From: Kofleriaceae bacterium
GTDB taxonomy: Bacteria; Myxococcota_A; Polyangia; Haliangiales; Haliangiaceae
Reading direction: 5' to 3'
NCBI GenBank assembly: GCA_013368795.1
Contig: JABFXX010000435.1
Coordinates: 1 to 34,265 of the forward strand
Length of the DNA stretch: 34,265 nucleotides
The position numbers were made by a program, and so were the translations under genes. Position 1 is the stretch's first letter. Every line of letters starts with the position of its first letter. The notes under the pieces are model-generated. The model made no database searches, was not told where the DNA came from, and saw nothing but the letters and a program-made list of their open reading frames with translations. Positions 1 through 9,817 of this stretch are shown in pieces.

Positions 1-1
1 C

Positions 2-424
2 GAGGTGTCGAGCGCGTGCGTGCTCGGCCTGTTCTCGCAACCGCTCGCCGATACGGACGTCGATCCGGACCTCGTGAACCTCGAGTGCGCCAACGCCAAT
101 CTGGGCACGTCGCCGAGCGGCGAGATGGCCGGCACGAATGCGATCCGGGCGGCAAACATCGCGGCGCTCGGTGGGGTCGGCCCCACTCCGGCGCTGCTGA
201 CGTTCGGCGACCTCGACACGATGGTGGCGGGCGCCAACAACCCCGCCGGCGATCCCGACCACTCGGGTCAAGAGGTCGCGCTGTGGGAGCAGAGCTGCAA
301 CTGCGACGTCAGCTCGTACACGCAACCCGGCACGGGCCACGCGATGTTCTTCCCGAACACGATGCCCGAGCTCGCCCAGGCGGTCCTGAGCTGGCTCGAC
401 AGTCGGGGGCTCGATCCGCGCTGA
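2..424 (+). CDS. alpha/beta hydrolase family protein, C-terminal part (5' end outside window)
   Basis: The reading frame is open from the left edge, so the start and the N-terminal part lie upstream. About 140 residues are visible. The stretch LLTFGDLDTMV has the look of the strand carrying the acidic residue of an alpha/beta hydrolase triad, and GTGHAMFFPNTMPEL carries a His in the position of the catalytic histidine, followed by a closing helix (LAQAVLSWLD). The nucleophile elbow is not in the window, so the class (esterase, peptidase, lipase) cannot be told. A Cys pair in EQSCNCDVSS could form a disulfide if the protein is secreted. The next gene begins 75 bases downstream on the same strand. 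The fold assignment is inference from two motifs. Confidence 0.6.
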   Translation, partial: EVSSACVLGLFSQPLADTDVDPDLVNLECANANLGTSPSGEMAGTNAIRAANIAALGGVGPTPALLTFGDLDTMVAGANNPAGDPDHSGQEVALWEQSCNCDVSSYTQPGTGHAMFFPNTMPELAQAVLSWLDSRGLDPR

Positions 425-498
425 CCCGAGCGCGGATCCGCCCTTTTCCGCACGGCGGCGGTCGTGCTATCCGAGCTGAACACCGGGGTTGGTCACCG

Positions 499-893
499 AT
501 GGCGGATACACGTACTGCTCGCATCTGCATGGACCCGTCGGGATGCGTGATCGTTCGGGCTCTCGGCATCGAGCAGACCGTCGATGATGCCCGCGCCAAC
601 GTCGCCCGCGCGATCGAGCTGGCGGGCGGACCCCGCAAGGTGCCGTTGCTCGTCGACATCACGCAGACGGCTCCACTCCTGTCCGAGGTGCGCCACTACT
701 ACGTCGGTGGGGCGCTCACGGACAACTTCACGGCCCTCGCACTGCTCGTCGAGCGCTCGCCGATGGGCCGGATGATGGGAAACGTGTTCTTCCGGATGAT
801 CGAGGCCGCCAACGGTGTGCGCGAGGATGTCGCCCCGTCGCAGGTGTTCGAGGACGAGGAGCTCGCGATCGCCTGGCTCGCGTCGAGGAGGCG

Positions 894-897
<4 letters not shown>
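499..897 (+). CDS. SpoIIAA/STAS-like protein (DUF7793-type), partner of the downstream kinase
   Basis: A 132-residue soluble protein with no signal peptide or membrane segment. It has the pattern seen in small STAS-like proteins: an N-terminal strand pair (ICMDPSGCVIVRAL), a helix (TVDDARANVARAIELA), a buried strand (KVPLLVDITQ), then a long helical part ending in FEDEELAIAWLAS, the typical close of SpoIIAA-like folds. Its stop codon overlaps the start of the hybrid kinase by four bases (ATGA at 894-897), so the two are probably translated together. Such proteins often act as partner or input modules of a signalling protein; that role is inferred from context. The longer in-frame opening upstream is Arg-rich shadow sequence, so the ATG at 499 is preferred. 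Confidence 0.7.
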
Positions 898-2198
<1,301 letters not shown>

Positions 2199-2204
2199 CG
2201 ACTG

Positions 2205-2780
2205 TCACCCGCCGGACGAGGCACACGTGCAGTCGAGGCAGCCATGCGCAGCGCACGTACCGCAGGAGCGGACGACCTGCTTGCGCAGCGCCTCGCGCGC
2301 ACGGAACACGCGAACGCCGGCGTTGTTGCTCGAGATGCCGATGGTCTCGGCGTAGTCCTTCACCGAGATGCCCTCGACATCGATCTGACGAAGGGCATCG
2401 GCGTACTCGGGCTTGAGCGTGCCCGCGAGCTCGCCAACGCACTTGCAGACGACTCCATGGAGCTCGTCATCGCGCGTGTCGTTCGCCTGTGCGTCGACCG
2501 CGAAGCTCTCGAATCGCTTGTCCGCGACCGTCTTGCGGCGACGGTAGTCGATGATCGCGTTGCGCAGCATGCGATAGAACCACCCCACGGCCGTCTCGCG
2601 CACGGAGTCGAACTTCTCGACGTTCTTCACGAGCGCGTTCTGGAGGATCTCCTCCGCGACATCGCGGCTGTTGACGCGCTTCTCGACGAACGCGAGAAAC
2701 GCGCGATGGTTCGCGACGAGCGTCTTGACGACCTCCTCGCTCGTAATCGTTCCCTTCTCGTCGGGCGTGTCTTCACACAT
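2205..2780 (-). CDS. corE: CorE-type ECF sigma factor with Cys-rich C-terminus (putative copper sensor)
   Basis: A 191-residue ECF sigma factor. Region 2 lies at about residues 20-85 ([36 protein letters not shown]) and region 4 at about 115-170 ([19 protein letters not shown], then the helix-turn-helix [19 protein letters not shown]). It has a Cys-x-Cys in the linker between the domains (Cys112, Cys114) and a C-terminal tail with Cys173, 176, 181, 184 and 186. In the Myxococcus xanthus CorE family (ECF44), these two Cys elements bind the metal and switch the sigma factor on without an anti-sigma factor. Its start overlaps the copA stop by eight bases, supporting a copper role; CorE2-like Cd/Zn sensing is the alternative. 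ATG at 2780 is chosen because GGAG lies eight bases upstream; a GTG at 2798 would add six residues. Confidence 0.85.
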   Translation of the reverse strand: MCEDTPDEKGTITSEEVVKTLVANHRAFLAFVEKRVNSRDVAEEILQNALVKNVEKFDSVRETAVGWFYRMLRNAIIDYRRRKTVADKRFESFAVDAQANDTRDDELHGVVCKCVGELAGTLKPEYADALRQIDVEGISVKDYAETIGISSNNAGVRVFRAREALRKQVVRSCGTCAAHGCLDCTCASSGG

Positions 2781-5070
2781 GGGAGCGCTCCGGTGCACGC
2801 CCGAATCGCCGCAGGCGTAGCGAGTTGGTCAACACGGACACCGAGGACAGCGACATCGCGGCACTCGCCAGGATCGGCGACAGCAGCCAGCCGGTCAGCG
2901 GATACAAGGCGCCGGCGGCGACCGGAACCCCGATGATATTGAAGATGAACGCCCAGAACAGATTCTGGCGGATCGTGCGCAGCGTGCTTCGCGCGAGGCG
3001 CAGGGCGCGAGGCAACGATCCGATGCCGCCGCGCAGGAGTGCGATGTCGGCTGCGGCGACGGCGATATCCGTGCCGGTCCCGATCGCCACGCCGACGTGT
3101 GCGCCTGCGAGCGCCGGCGCGTCGTTGATGCCGTCTCCGACCATCGCCACGATGCGACCCCGTGCGCGCTCCGCGGCGACGATGCGCGCCTTGTCCTCGG
3201 GGCGAACCTCCGCGAACACGCGTTCGATGCCGAGCTCGGCGGCAACTGCTTGCGCGGTGCGTTCGCGATCGCCCGTGACCATGGCGACGTCGATTCCGAG
3301 CGCCTTCATGGCGTCGATGGCACGGCGAGCCTCGGCCGTCGCGCGATCGGCGATCGCGACGATGCCTGCCAGCCGACCACCGATCGAGACGAACGAGGGA
3401 GTGCGACCCTTCGCGGCCAGCGCGTCGGCGGAAGCATCGAGCGACGCGGTCGAGATTCCAGCCGCAGCGAGATAGGCCGTCGTACCGATCCTCACGGTCT
3501 CGCCCGCCACGATGCCCTCGACACCCGCGCCCGGTTCCATCTCGAAGCGTGTTGCCTCGGCGCGCTCGGCACCGCGAGCACGTGCACCGGCGACGATCGC
3601 CTGGGCAACGGGGTGCTCGCTCTCGTGTTCGACGGCGGCGACCGCGGCCAGCAGCGCGAGCTCGCCGCGGCCGGAGATGTCGATCACGTCGGTCAGCGTC
3701 GGCTTGCCCTCGGTCACGGTGCCGGTCTTGTCGAGCAGCACGGTGTCGACGCGGCTCGCCGCCTCGAGCACGGCGCCGCCCTTGATCAGGATCCCGAGCT
3801 CCGCACCGCGCCCGGTACCGACGGCAACGGCAGCCGGCGTCGCCAGACCGAGCGCACACGGACACGCGATCATGAGGACCGCGACGAATCGCTCGACCGC
3901 GACTGCGAAGCCATCGGCGTCTGGCGCCACGGCGAACCACGCGATGAGTGCGATCGTCGCGATCGTCATCACCACGGGGACGAAGTAGCCGCTGACGACA
4001 TCCGCAAGGCGTGCAATCGGCGCGCGCGATCCTTGCGCCTGCTCGACGGCCTCGACGATTCGCGCGAGCGCGGTGTCGCCACCGGTCCGCGTCACCTCGA
4101 ACGTGAGCGCACCGCTCTGATTGAGCGTGCCGCCGAAGACGGGCGAGCCCTCGCGCTTGTCGACCGGAATGCTCTCGCCGGTCAGCATCGACTCGTCGAC
4201 GGCAGATGTGCCGCGAACGACCTGGCCATCGGTCGGGATGCGCTCGCCAGGTCGTACGAGCACGCGATCACCGACCACGAGCTGCTCGATCGCGACGTCG
4301 CTCGACGTGCCATCCGCATCGACGCGATGTGCGGTCTTCGGTACGAGCGAGACGAGCCCACGGACCGCGTCGGAGAGGCGCTTGCGTGCCCGTGTCTCGA
4401 GGAGCTTGCCGAGCAGGACGAACGACAGGATGCCGGCGGCCGCCTCGAAGTAGAGGTGCGGCAGCACACCGTGTTCACCGTGAGGAAACAGCTGCGGCAT
4501 CGTGAGTGCCACCGTCGAGTAACCCCACGCCGACAGCACGCCCATCGAGACGAGCGTGTTCATGTCCGCACTGCGATGCCGCAGCGCAGCCCAGGCGAGG
4601 CGCAGAAAGCGCAGGCCCGGACCGAACACGATCGGCGTCGCCAGCAGGAACTGGATCCAGCGACCGGTGGCGCCGTCACTGCCGGGAATCGCGCCGTGAC
4701 TCATCGCGAGGACGAGCAAGGGAACGGTGAGAATCGCAGCGATCGCGAAGTCGCGCCGGATCGAGCGCTGCTCGCGTTCCTCGACATCCGCGAGCGCATC
4801 GGCTCGGCTCGCTGGCTTCTCGGCTGGCGCCGGCGGCACGACTCCGTAACCCGCCTTCTCGATCGCGGCGACCAGCGCATCGCGATGCGTGGCGTTCGGA
4901 TCGAAGCGGATCGACGCGCGCTGGGTGACGAGGTTGACGATTGCCTCGTCGACGCCGGGCACCCCGCGCACCGCCTTCTCGACGCGGCGCACGCACGCGG
5001 CACACGTCATGCCCGTCACCGTGAGCTCGGTCGGAATCGTCGCGCTGTGAGCGACTGCGATCGCGGTCAT
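2773..5070 (-). CDS. copA: Cu(I)-exporting P1B-type ATPase CopA
   Basis: A 765-residue inner-membrane P-type ATPase pumping Cu(I) from cytoplasm to periplasm. One N-terminal heavy-metal domain has GMTCAACV (Cys23, Cys26). The membrane CPC is at 403-405 ([11 protein letters not shown]), the phosphorylated Asp447 sits in DKTGT, the actuator loop reads TGES (297-300), the nucleotide domain has SEHP (His486) and the hinge is GDGINDAP (645-652). The last helices carry Asn702 ([11 protein letters not shown]) and MSLSS (739-743), the signature of the Cu(I) subgroup P1B-1 rather than Zn/Cd pumps. The start at 5070 follows a strong AGGAGGT on the coding strand; an in-frame extension to 5214 is Arg/Pro-rich and unlikely. 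A small CxxC ORF overlaps the start by four bases, and the sigma gene overlaps the stop. Confidence 0.96.
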   Translation of the reverse strand: MTAIAVAHSATIPTELTVTGMTCAACVRRVEKAVRGVPGVDEAIVNLVTQRASIRFDPNATHRDALVAAIEKAGYGVVPPAPAEKPASRADALADVEEREQRSIRRDFAIAAILTVPLLVLAMSHGAIPGSDGATGRWIQFLLATPIVFGPGLRFLRLAWAALRHRSADMNTLVSMGVLSAWGYSTVALTMPQLFPHGEHGVLPHLYFEAAAGILSFVLLGKLLETRARKRLSDAVRGLVSLVPKTAHRVDADGTSSDVAIEQLVVGDRVLVRPGERIPTDGQVVRGTSAVDESMLTGESIPVDKREGSPVFGGTLNQSGALTFEVTRTGGDTALARIVEAVEQAQGSRAPIARLADVVSGYFVPVVMTIATIALIAWFAVAPDADGFAVAVERFVAVLMIACPCALGLATPAAVAVGTGRGAELGILIKGGAVLEAASRVDTVLLDKTGTVTEGKPTLTDVIDISGRGELALLAAVAAVEHESEHPVAQAIVAGARARGAERAEATRFEMEPGAGVEGIVAGETVRIGTTAYLAAAGISTASLDASADALAAKGRTPSFVSIGGRLAGIVAIADRATAEARRAIDAMKALGIDVAMVTGDRERTAQAVAAELGIERVFAEVRPEDKARIVAAERARGRIVAMVGDGINDAPALAGAHVGVAIGTGTDIAVAAADIALLRGGIGSLPRALRLARSTLRTIRQNLFWAFIFNIIGVPVAAGALYPLTGWLLSPILASAAMSLSSVSVLTNSLRLRRFGRAPERSHV

Positions 5071-5219
5071 GACCGGACCTCCTGCGCGCGGGCCTCGCAG
5101 GGCACACACCGAGGGCGTTCGCGACGCCGGCGCCTGCGGGCCTCGTACGTGGCGACGACCTCCTTGATGAGGGTCCGAACGGCGACCTGGAGGAGCGTGG
5201 ACTTCGTGGTGCACGGCAT
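5067..5219 (-). CDS. Small basic CxxC protein encoded upstream of copA, unrecognised
   Basis: A 50-residue ORF beginning [20 protein letters not shown] and ending four bases inside copA (ATGA overlap at 5067-5070), so copA would be translationally coupled to it. The first half looks helical; the second half has a run of six arginines followed by RCVPCEAR, a CxxC pair. The gene lies first in the leftward copper operon. GGTGGG lies a few bases upstream of the ATG at 5219; an in-frame ATG at 5249 would add ten residues but has no clear ribosome binding site. I do not recognise a family. It could be a small metal-binding protein or a coupled leader peptide whose main job is to control copA translation; both are inference. 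Confidence 0.5.
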   Translation of the reverse strand: MPCTTKSTLLQVAVRTLIKEVVATYEARRRRRRERPRCVPCEARAQEVRS

Positions 5220-5249
5220 TTCGCCCACCAAGACGCTGCGCTCACGCAT

Positions 5250-5342
5250 TCATTACACGACCGCCCGACCGTAATGGCGTGCTCGATTTCGCGTCTTGGC
5301 GGCTGAAACGGCCCAAGTGGGCATTGTCCAAGGAGTAGAGCC
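5250..5342. promoter_or_regulatory. Divergent promoter region of the copper locus
   Basis: This gap separates the leftward copA/sigma arm from the rightward chaperone/oxidase arm, so it must carry start signals for both, unless internal promoters exist. It has a short palindrome GCCCA-AG-TGGGC at 5311-5322 and a CTTGG/CCAAG pair at 5295-5299 and 5313-5317. AAGGAG, the ribosome binding site of the chaperone gene, lies at about 5330-5335. I cannot place -35 and -10 boxes for an ECF sigma factor with confidence. Confidence 0.4.
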
Positions 5343-5570
5343 ATGAGCAACGAACAAGACACCATCCTCGAGGTCCAGGGCATGTCGTGCCCGTCGTGCA
5401 TCCGGCACGTGACCGTCGCCCTGACCGACCTCGACGGCGTCGACAAGGTCGACGTCAAGCTGCGCGACGGCCTGGTCGTCGTCCAGCATGACAAGACGCA
5501 GGCTTCGATCGATCAGCTGATCGAAGCACTCGGCGAAGCGGGCTACGTCTCGAAGCAACGCGCGGTGTAA
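5343..5570 (+). CDS. copZ: Heavy-metal-associated domain protein, CopZ-like copper chaperone
   Basis: A 75-residue cytoplasmic protein made of one HMA domain. The metal-binding loop GMSCPSCIRHV (Cys16 and Cys19, CxxC) follows the first strand, and the ferredoxin-like pattern continues through LDGVDKVDVKL, GLVVVQHD and the final helix QLIEALGEAGYV. Proteins of this type carry Cu(I) to the N-terminal domain of CopA, and here copA is divergently transcribed about 270 bases away. The start follows CAAGGAGTAGAGCC, a good ribosome binding site. The loop is CPSC rather than the more usual CxHC or CAAC, so metal preference is not certain, but context favours copper. It is the first gene of the rightward arm, with 52 bases to the transporter. 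Confidence 0.88.
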   Translation: MSNEQDTILEVQGMSCPSCIRHVTVALTDLDGVDKVDVKLRDGLVVVQHDKTQASIDQLIEALGEAGYVSKQRAV

Positions 5571-5622
5571 TCGATCGGCGGTCGAGGCGTCGTGGCGCGC
5601 AAAACCTTCAAAGGAGTTTCGC

Positions 5623-7029
5623 GTGACGACCCCGACCCCCGATCCGCGCCGCTGGTGGGCGCTCTTCCTGCTCTGCGCAGCCCAGTTCCTCGTCATCCTC
5701 GACACGTCGATCGTCGGTATCGCGTTGCCAGCGCTCCAGCGTGCACTCGGCTTCGATGCCGCAGGGCTGCAATGGATCTTCAACGCCTACGTCGTGGCGT
5801 TTGGCGGTCTCCTGCTGCTCGGCGGGCGCCTCGCGGACCTGTTCGGCCCACGCCGCTTGTTCGGCACGGGGTTCGTCGTGCTGACCGTGTCGTCGCTGGT
5901 CGCCGGTCTCGCGACCTCGGCGACGACGCTGCTCATCGCGCGCGCACTCCAGGGTGGCGGTGCGGCGCTCATCGCGCCTGCGGCGCTGTCGATGGTGATG
6001 GGCCTGTTTGCCGCACGCCCACCGGAGCTCCGCACGGCGCTCGGGTTCTGGGGCGCATCCGCCGCCGCGGGCGGTACCGCAGGCGTGTTCCTCGGAGGCG
6101 TGATCACCGAGTGGCTCAGCTGGCGATGGACGTTCCTGATCAACGTGCCGGTCGGCGTGCTCGTCCTTCTCGCAACTACCGCGTGGCTTCCGCGCGGACG
6201 CCGTCAGTTCGGCACCGTCGATCTGGCGGGCGGGTTGCTCGTCACGTCGGCGCTGGCGCTCGCGGTCTACGCGATCGTCACGGCGAACGAAGCTGACAGC
6301 AGTACGATCCTCCTGCTCGCGATCAGTGCGACGCTGTTCGTCGCGTTCGCGCTGCTCCAGCGGATGCGACAGTCGCCGCTCGTGCCTCTGGCGATCTTCC
6401 GCGCGCAGAACCTGACGATCGGCAACATCGTGATGGCGCTGCTCGGCGCCGCATGGATCCCGATGTGGTTCTTCCTCAACATGTACCTGCAGGAGGTGCT
6501 CGGCTACGGCGCATTCGACAGCGGCCTGGCACTGCTGCCGATGACACTCACGATCATGCTCCTCATGATGTTCGCGACCGAAAGGGTCGTCGGGCGCATC
6601 GGGCCGAAGTCGGCGCTCGTCATCGGACTTGGCATCCTCGGTCTCGCGCTGCTCCTGTTCGCGCGCATGCCGGTCGGTGGCTCGTTCGTCGGCGACGTCC
6701 TGTTGCCGTCGCTGCTCGGAGCGATCGGCATGTCGCTCGCGTACATCCCGGCCATGATCACGTCGACTGCGTCGGCGCGTCCCGAAGACGGCGGCCTCGC
6801 GTCGGGACTCGTGAACACGACCTACCAGGTCGGCTCGGCGATCGGTCTCGCGGCGATGGTCGCCGTCGCCGGTGCGAATACGTCAGCGCGGCTGGCAAGC
6901 GGCATCGAGCCGATCGCCGCGTTGAATGCCGGATTCTCCGGGGCATTCATCGGCGCCGGCGTGATCGCGTTCGTTGCGGCTCTGCTGGCCGCGCTGGCAG
7001 TCCGGGTGCCGCGCAAGCGTCGAGCATGA
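5623..7029 (+). CDS. MFS transporter, DHA2 (EmrB/QacA) family, 14 membrane segments
   Basis: A 468-residue inner-membrane transporter. The acidic residue of helix 1 lies in LVILDTSIVGIALP (Asp27), motif A appears as GGRLADLFGPRR, and the antiporter motif of helix 5 is followed by WRWTFLINVPVGV, all typical of proton-coupled DHA2 exporters. GTG is the start, preceded by AAAGGAGTTTCGC. It sits between the copper chaperone and the outer-membrane genes. DHA2 pumps such as EmrB usually need an EmrA adaptor and TolC; here a TolC-family gene follows two genes later but no adaptor is present. The substrate is unknown; export of copper complexes or of a copper-binding compound is possible but only inferred from position. 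Confidence 0.9.
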   Translation: MTTPTPDPRRWWALFLLCAAQFLVILDTSIVGIALPALQRALGFDAAGLQWIFNAYVVAFGGLLLLGGRLADLFGPRRLFGTGFVVLTVSSLVAGLATSATTLLIARALQGGGAALIAPAALSMVMGLFAARPPELRTALGFWGASAAAGGTAGVFLGGVITEWLSWRWTFLINVPVGVLVLLATTAWLPRGRRQFGTVDLAGGLLVTSALALAVYAIVTANEADSSTILLLAISATLFVAFALLQRMRQSPLVPLAIFRAQNLTIGNIVMALLGAAWIPMWFFLNMYLQEVLGYGAFDSGLALLPMTLTIMLLMMFATERVVGRIGPKSALVIGLGILGLALLLFARMPVGGSFVGDVLLPSLLGAIGMSLAYIPAMITSTASARPEDGGLASGLVNTTYQVGSAIGLAAMVAVAGANTSARLASGIEPIAALNAGFSGAFIGAGVIAFVAALLAALAVRVPRKRRA

Positions 7030-7124
7030 AGCACGTGCGCCGAACGCACCACCGCGCCCGAGCGCACGTTGTAACGGGATAACGCGGGCATCTCGAGGGC
7101 ATCCGGCTTGCAACCTGCAGACCC

Positions 7125-8420
7125 GTGCGACTGCCGTGCATCGCTGTCGTGTCGCTCGGCTCGACCTTGCTCGGTGCGAGCACGGCCGCGCAGCCGATGC
7201 CGAACGGCCCCCTCGGCATCGAGGCGACACGCAATGCGTCCGGCACCGCATGGCAGCCCGACTCGACGCCGATGTTCATGTGGCAAACGCAAGCCGGCGA
7301 GTGGCAGCTCTCGCTGCATACAAACTTCTTCTTCGGCTACGACCACATGAGCTCGCCGCGCGGCGACGACCTGCTCCTCAGCATCAACTGGATCATGGGG
7401 ATGGCGACGCGGCCGCTTGGCGAAGGCGACCTGACGTTCCGCGCGATGTTCAGCGCCGAGCCCGGCACGCTGCCCGGGGACGGCTACCCGTTGCTGCTGC
7501 AGACCGGCGAGAGCTTCGAGGGACAGCCGATCCACGATCGCCAGCATCCGCACGATCTGTTCATGGAGCTCGCCGCGCGCGTACGGTATCCGATCGGCGA
7601 CAGCGTCGGTCTCGAGCTGTACGGCGGCCCCGTCGGCGAGCCCGCGATCGGTCCTCCCGCGTATCCGCATCGGTTCACCGCGATGAGCGACCCGCTGGCA
7701 CCGCTCGGCCACCACTGGTTCGACTCCACGCACATCACCTTCGGCGTCGTCACCGCCGGCGTATTCACGAAGAGGTTCAAGCTCGAAGGCTCGTGGTTCA
7801 ACAGTCGCGAGCCCGACGAGGATCGCCTGGACTTCGATCTTCGCAAGCCCGACTCGTTCTCGGTCCGCGTGTCCGCGAATCCCACGCGCGACCTCAGCGT
7901 CCAGATCTCGTACGCGCGGCTCGACAGCCCCGAGGAGCTCGAGCCCGACATCAGCGTGCGGCGCGCGACCGCATCGGTCATGTGGAATCGCGAGCTCGGC
8001 GATCCGGGAACCGACGTCGCGGTCACCGCCGCGGTCGCCCAGAACAACCCATCGATCGGACGGAACACGTACGCGTCGCTCGTCGAGTCGACGGCGCTCC
8101 TCGACGACACGCACGAGCTGTTCGCGCGCGTCGAGGCGTTGACGAAGACCGGCGAGGAGCTGGTGCTGCCGGTCGGGCTGGCCGAGCGCACGTTCGGGAT
8201 CGGCGCGCTGTCGGCGGGCTACATCTACGACTTTCACCAGCTCCCAGCGATCGTCGCGGGTCTCGGCTTCGTGGGGACGCTCGATATCGTCGGCTCGACG
8301 CTCGGCGACTTCTACGACACGCGGACGCCGTGGGGCGGGATGCTGTTCCTGCGCGTCCGTGCACCGCTGATGAAGATGAGCGGTATGTCGAACGAATCTC
8401 ACGACATGCACGCGATGTAG
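7125..8420 (+). CDS. Predicted outer-membrane beta-barrel protein of metal-resistance loci
   Basis: A 431-residue exported protein. The N-terminus (RLPCIAVVSLGSTLLGASTAAQP) is a probable signal peptide. The rest alternates hydrophobic and polar residues with repeated aromatic strand ends (LSLHTNFFFGYDH, FKLEGSWFNSREP, LSVQISYARL), as in barrels. A central His-rich stretch contains HDRQHPHDLFMELA and later PLGHHWFDSTH, and the tail has MKMSGMSNESHDMHAM, rich in Met and His and suited to metal contact. I recall similar uncharacterised proteins beside multicopper oxidase genes in myxobacteria but cannot name a Pfam family. The start is a GTG with a poor ribosome binding site, chosen because it gives the signal peptide directly. 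Porin-like copper passage or surface copper binding is speculation. Confidence 0.7.
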   Translation: MRLPCIAVVSLGSTLLGASTAAQPMPNGPLGIEATRNASGTAWQPDSTPMFMWQTQAGEWQLSLHTNFFFGYDHMSSPRGDDLLLSINWIMGMATRPLGEGDLTFRAMFSAEPGTLPGDGYPLLLQTGESFEGQPIHDRQHPHDLFMELAARVRYPIGDSVGLELYGGPVGEPAIGPPAYPHRFTAMSDPLAPLGHHWFDSTHITFGVVTAGVFTKRFKLEGSWFNSREPDEDRLDFDLRKPDSFSVRVSANPTRDLSVQISYARLDSPEELEPDISVRRATASVMWNRELGDPGTDVAVTAAVAQNNPSIGRNTYASLVESTALLDDTHELFARVEALTKTGEELVLPVGLAERTFGIGALSAGYIYDFHQLPAIVAGLGFVGTLDIVGSTLGDFYDTRTPWGGMLFLRVRAPLMKMSGMSNESHDMHAM

Positions 8421-8461
8421 CCGCCGCTGTAATGCCAGCGAGGTGGCTGCGTCATCAGGGC

Positions 8462-9817
8462 GTGATCACCGAAGTAACAAAGGCGAGCCCGGTCCGCCGC
8501 GCGTGGATCGCATTCGCCCTGCTCGCCGGGTGCGTCCCGTCGCAGTCAGCGGTCTTCGGACCCGTCGATCGCGACGTCGAGAAGCGCCTCGGCATCGGCG
8601 TATCGGACGGTAAGACGACCGCCGCGATCGACGCGCTCCTCGCACAGCCGATCGATCTCGACGCCGCGGTCCGCATCGCCCTCGCGCGCAATCGGCGCCT
8701 TCAGGCCGCCTTCGACGAGCTCGGCATCGCCGCGAGCGAGGTGGCAGACGCGACCGTGTTGCCGCCGCTCAGCATCGACGCCGACTACAAGTGGGGCGTG
8801 TCGAGCCGCGACTCCGAAGTCGAGGTCAGCGCCGTGCAGGACGTCCTCGATCTTCTCCAGCTCGGGCAGCGCCGCGGCATCGCGAACGCACAGCTTCGCG
8901 GCGCACGCGCACGTGCGGTCGGCGCGACCGTGGAGCTCGCGGCGAAGGTCGAGAGCGCGTACTACGACCTCGTCGCGGCGATCCAGGAACGCGAGCTCGT
9001 CCAGACCGCGCTCGATGCGGCGGTCGCTTCGGCCGATCTCGTCGAACGTCAGCACGCGGCCGGCAACACGACCGACCTCGCGCTCGCTCGCGAACAGGAG
9101 CAGCGCGAACGCGCTCGCATCGAGGTCGCGCGCGCCGATCAGCTGATCGCGGAGCGACGCAGCCACCTCGGGGCGCTGCTCGGTCTCGCTGAATCGAAGT
9201 GGACTGTCGCCGGTCGGCTGCCCGAACCACCGGCGAAGGAGCCGCAGCTCGCCGATCTCGACGACGCAGCGGTCAGCGCCAGCCTCGATCTCAGCGCCCT
9301 TCGCGCGGATGCCGATGCGGCGAGTGCACGCCATCGCTACGCAATGGTGCGGACGTTCGTCCCCGAGCTCGGCGTCGGTGTCTCCACTGCCCGCCGAGAG
9401 GATACGGGCTGGGAGGTCGGCCCCGCGGTCCGCCTCGGCATTCCGCTGTTCAACCAGCAGCAGGGTCCACGCGCCCGCGCACGCGCCGAGAAGCGTCGGG
9501 CACAGAACCAGGCTGCAGCAACCACCACCGAGCTGCGCGCGAGCGCTGCGACGACTCGATCGCGCGTGCAGCAGGCGTACGCGGAGGTGCGGCATCTGAT
9601 CGATGTCGTGCTGCCGCTGCGCAAGCGCGTCCTCGACGAAACGGTGCTGCAGTACAACGCGATGAACGCGAGCCCGTTCGAGCTCCTGATCGCACGTCGC
9701 GAGATGACCGACGTCGGTCGGCAGTACATCGAAGCACTGCGCCGCTACTGGGGCGCGATGACCGAAGCGACCGCGCTCCGCCGAGGCGGTCACGCCATGA
9801 AGGATTCCGAACCATGA
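8462..9817 (+). CDS. TolC/CusC-family outer-membrane efflux lipoprotein
   Basis: A protein of about 451 residues with two outer-membrane efflux protein repeats: LDAAVRIALARNRRLQAAFDEL opens the first and the second ends with long helices (ELRASAATTRSRVQQAYAEV). The signal peptide ends in the lipobox LLAGC (Cys24), so it is probably lipid-anchored like CusC. TolC proteins form the trimeric outer-membrane exit duct of tripartite pumps. No membrane-fusion protein or RND pump is adjacent, which is odd; the nearest inner-membrane partner is the DHA2 transporter. The start is uncertain: GTG at 8462 gives a compact signal peptide, while ATG at 8432 adds ten residues; neither has a strong ribosome binding site. 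The stop overlaps the next gene by four bases (ATGA). Confidence 0.85.
   Translation: MITEVTKASPVRRAWIAFALLAGCVPSQSAVFGPVDRDVEKRLGIGVSDGKTTAAIDALLAQPIDLDAAVRIALARNRRLQAAFDELGIAASEVADATVLPPLSIDADYKWGVSSRDSEVEVSAVQDVLDLLQLGQRRGIANAQLRGARARAVGATVELAAKVESAYYDLVAAIQERELVQTALDAAVASADLVERQHAAGNTTDLALAREQEQRERARIEVARADQLIAERRSHLGALLGLAESKWTVAGRLPEPPAKEPQLADLDDAAVSASLDLSALRADADAASARHRYAMVRTFVPELGVGVSTARREDTGWEVGPAVRLGIPLFNQQQGPRARARAEKRRAQNQAAATTTELRASAATTRSRVQQAYAEVRHLIDVVLPLRKRVLDETVLQYNAMNASPFELLIARREMTDVGRQYIEALRRYWGAMTEATALRRGGHAMKDSEP

Noticed and set aside
3097..5274. A long plus-strand open frame (about 725 codons) opposite copA
   Set aside because: It is antisense to an unmistakable ATPase gene and is rich in Arg, Asp and His with no domain. 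High GC content leaves such shadow frames open.
6822..8411. A 529-codon minus-strand frame opposite the transporter and outer-membrane protein genes
   Set aside because: Composition is typical of a shadow frame and the plus-strand genes have signal peptides, motifs and starts.
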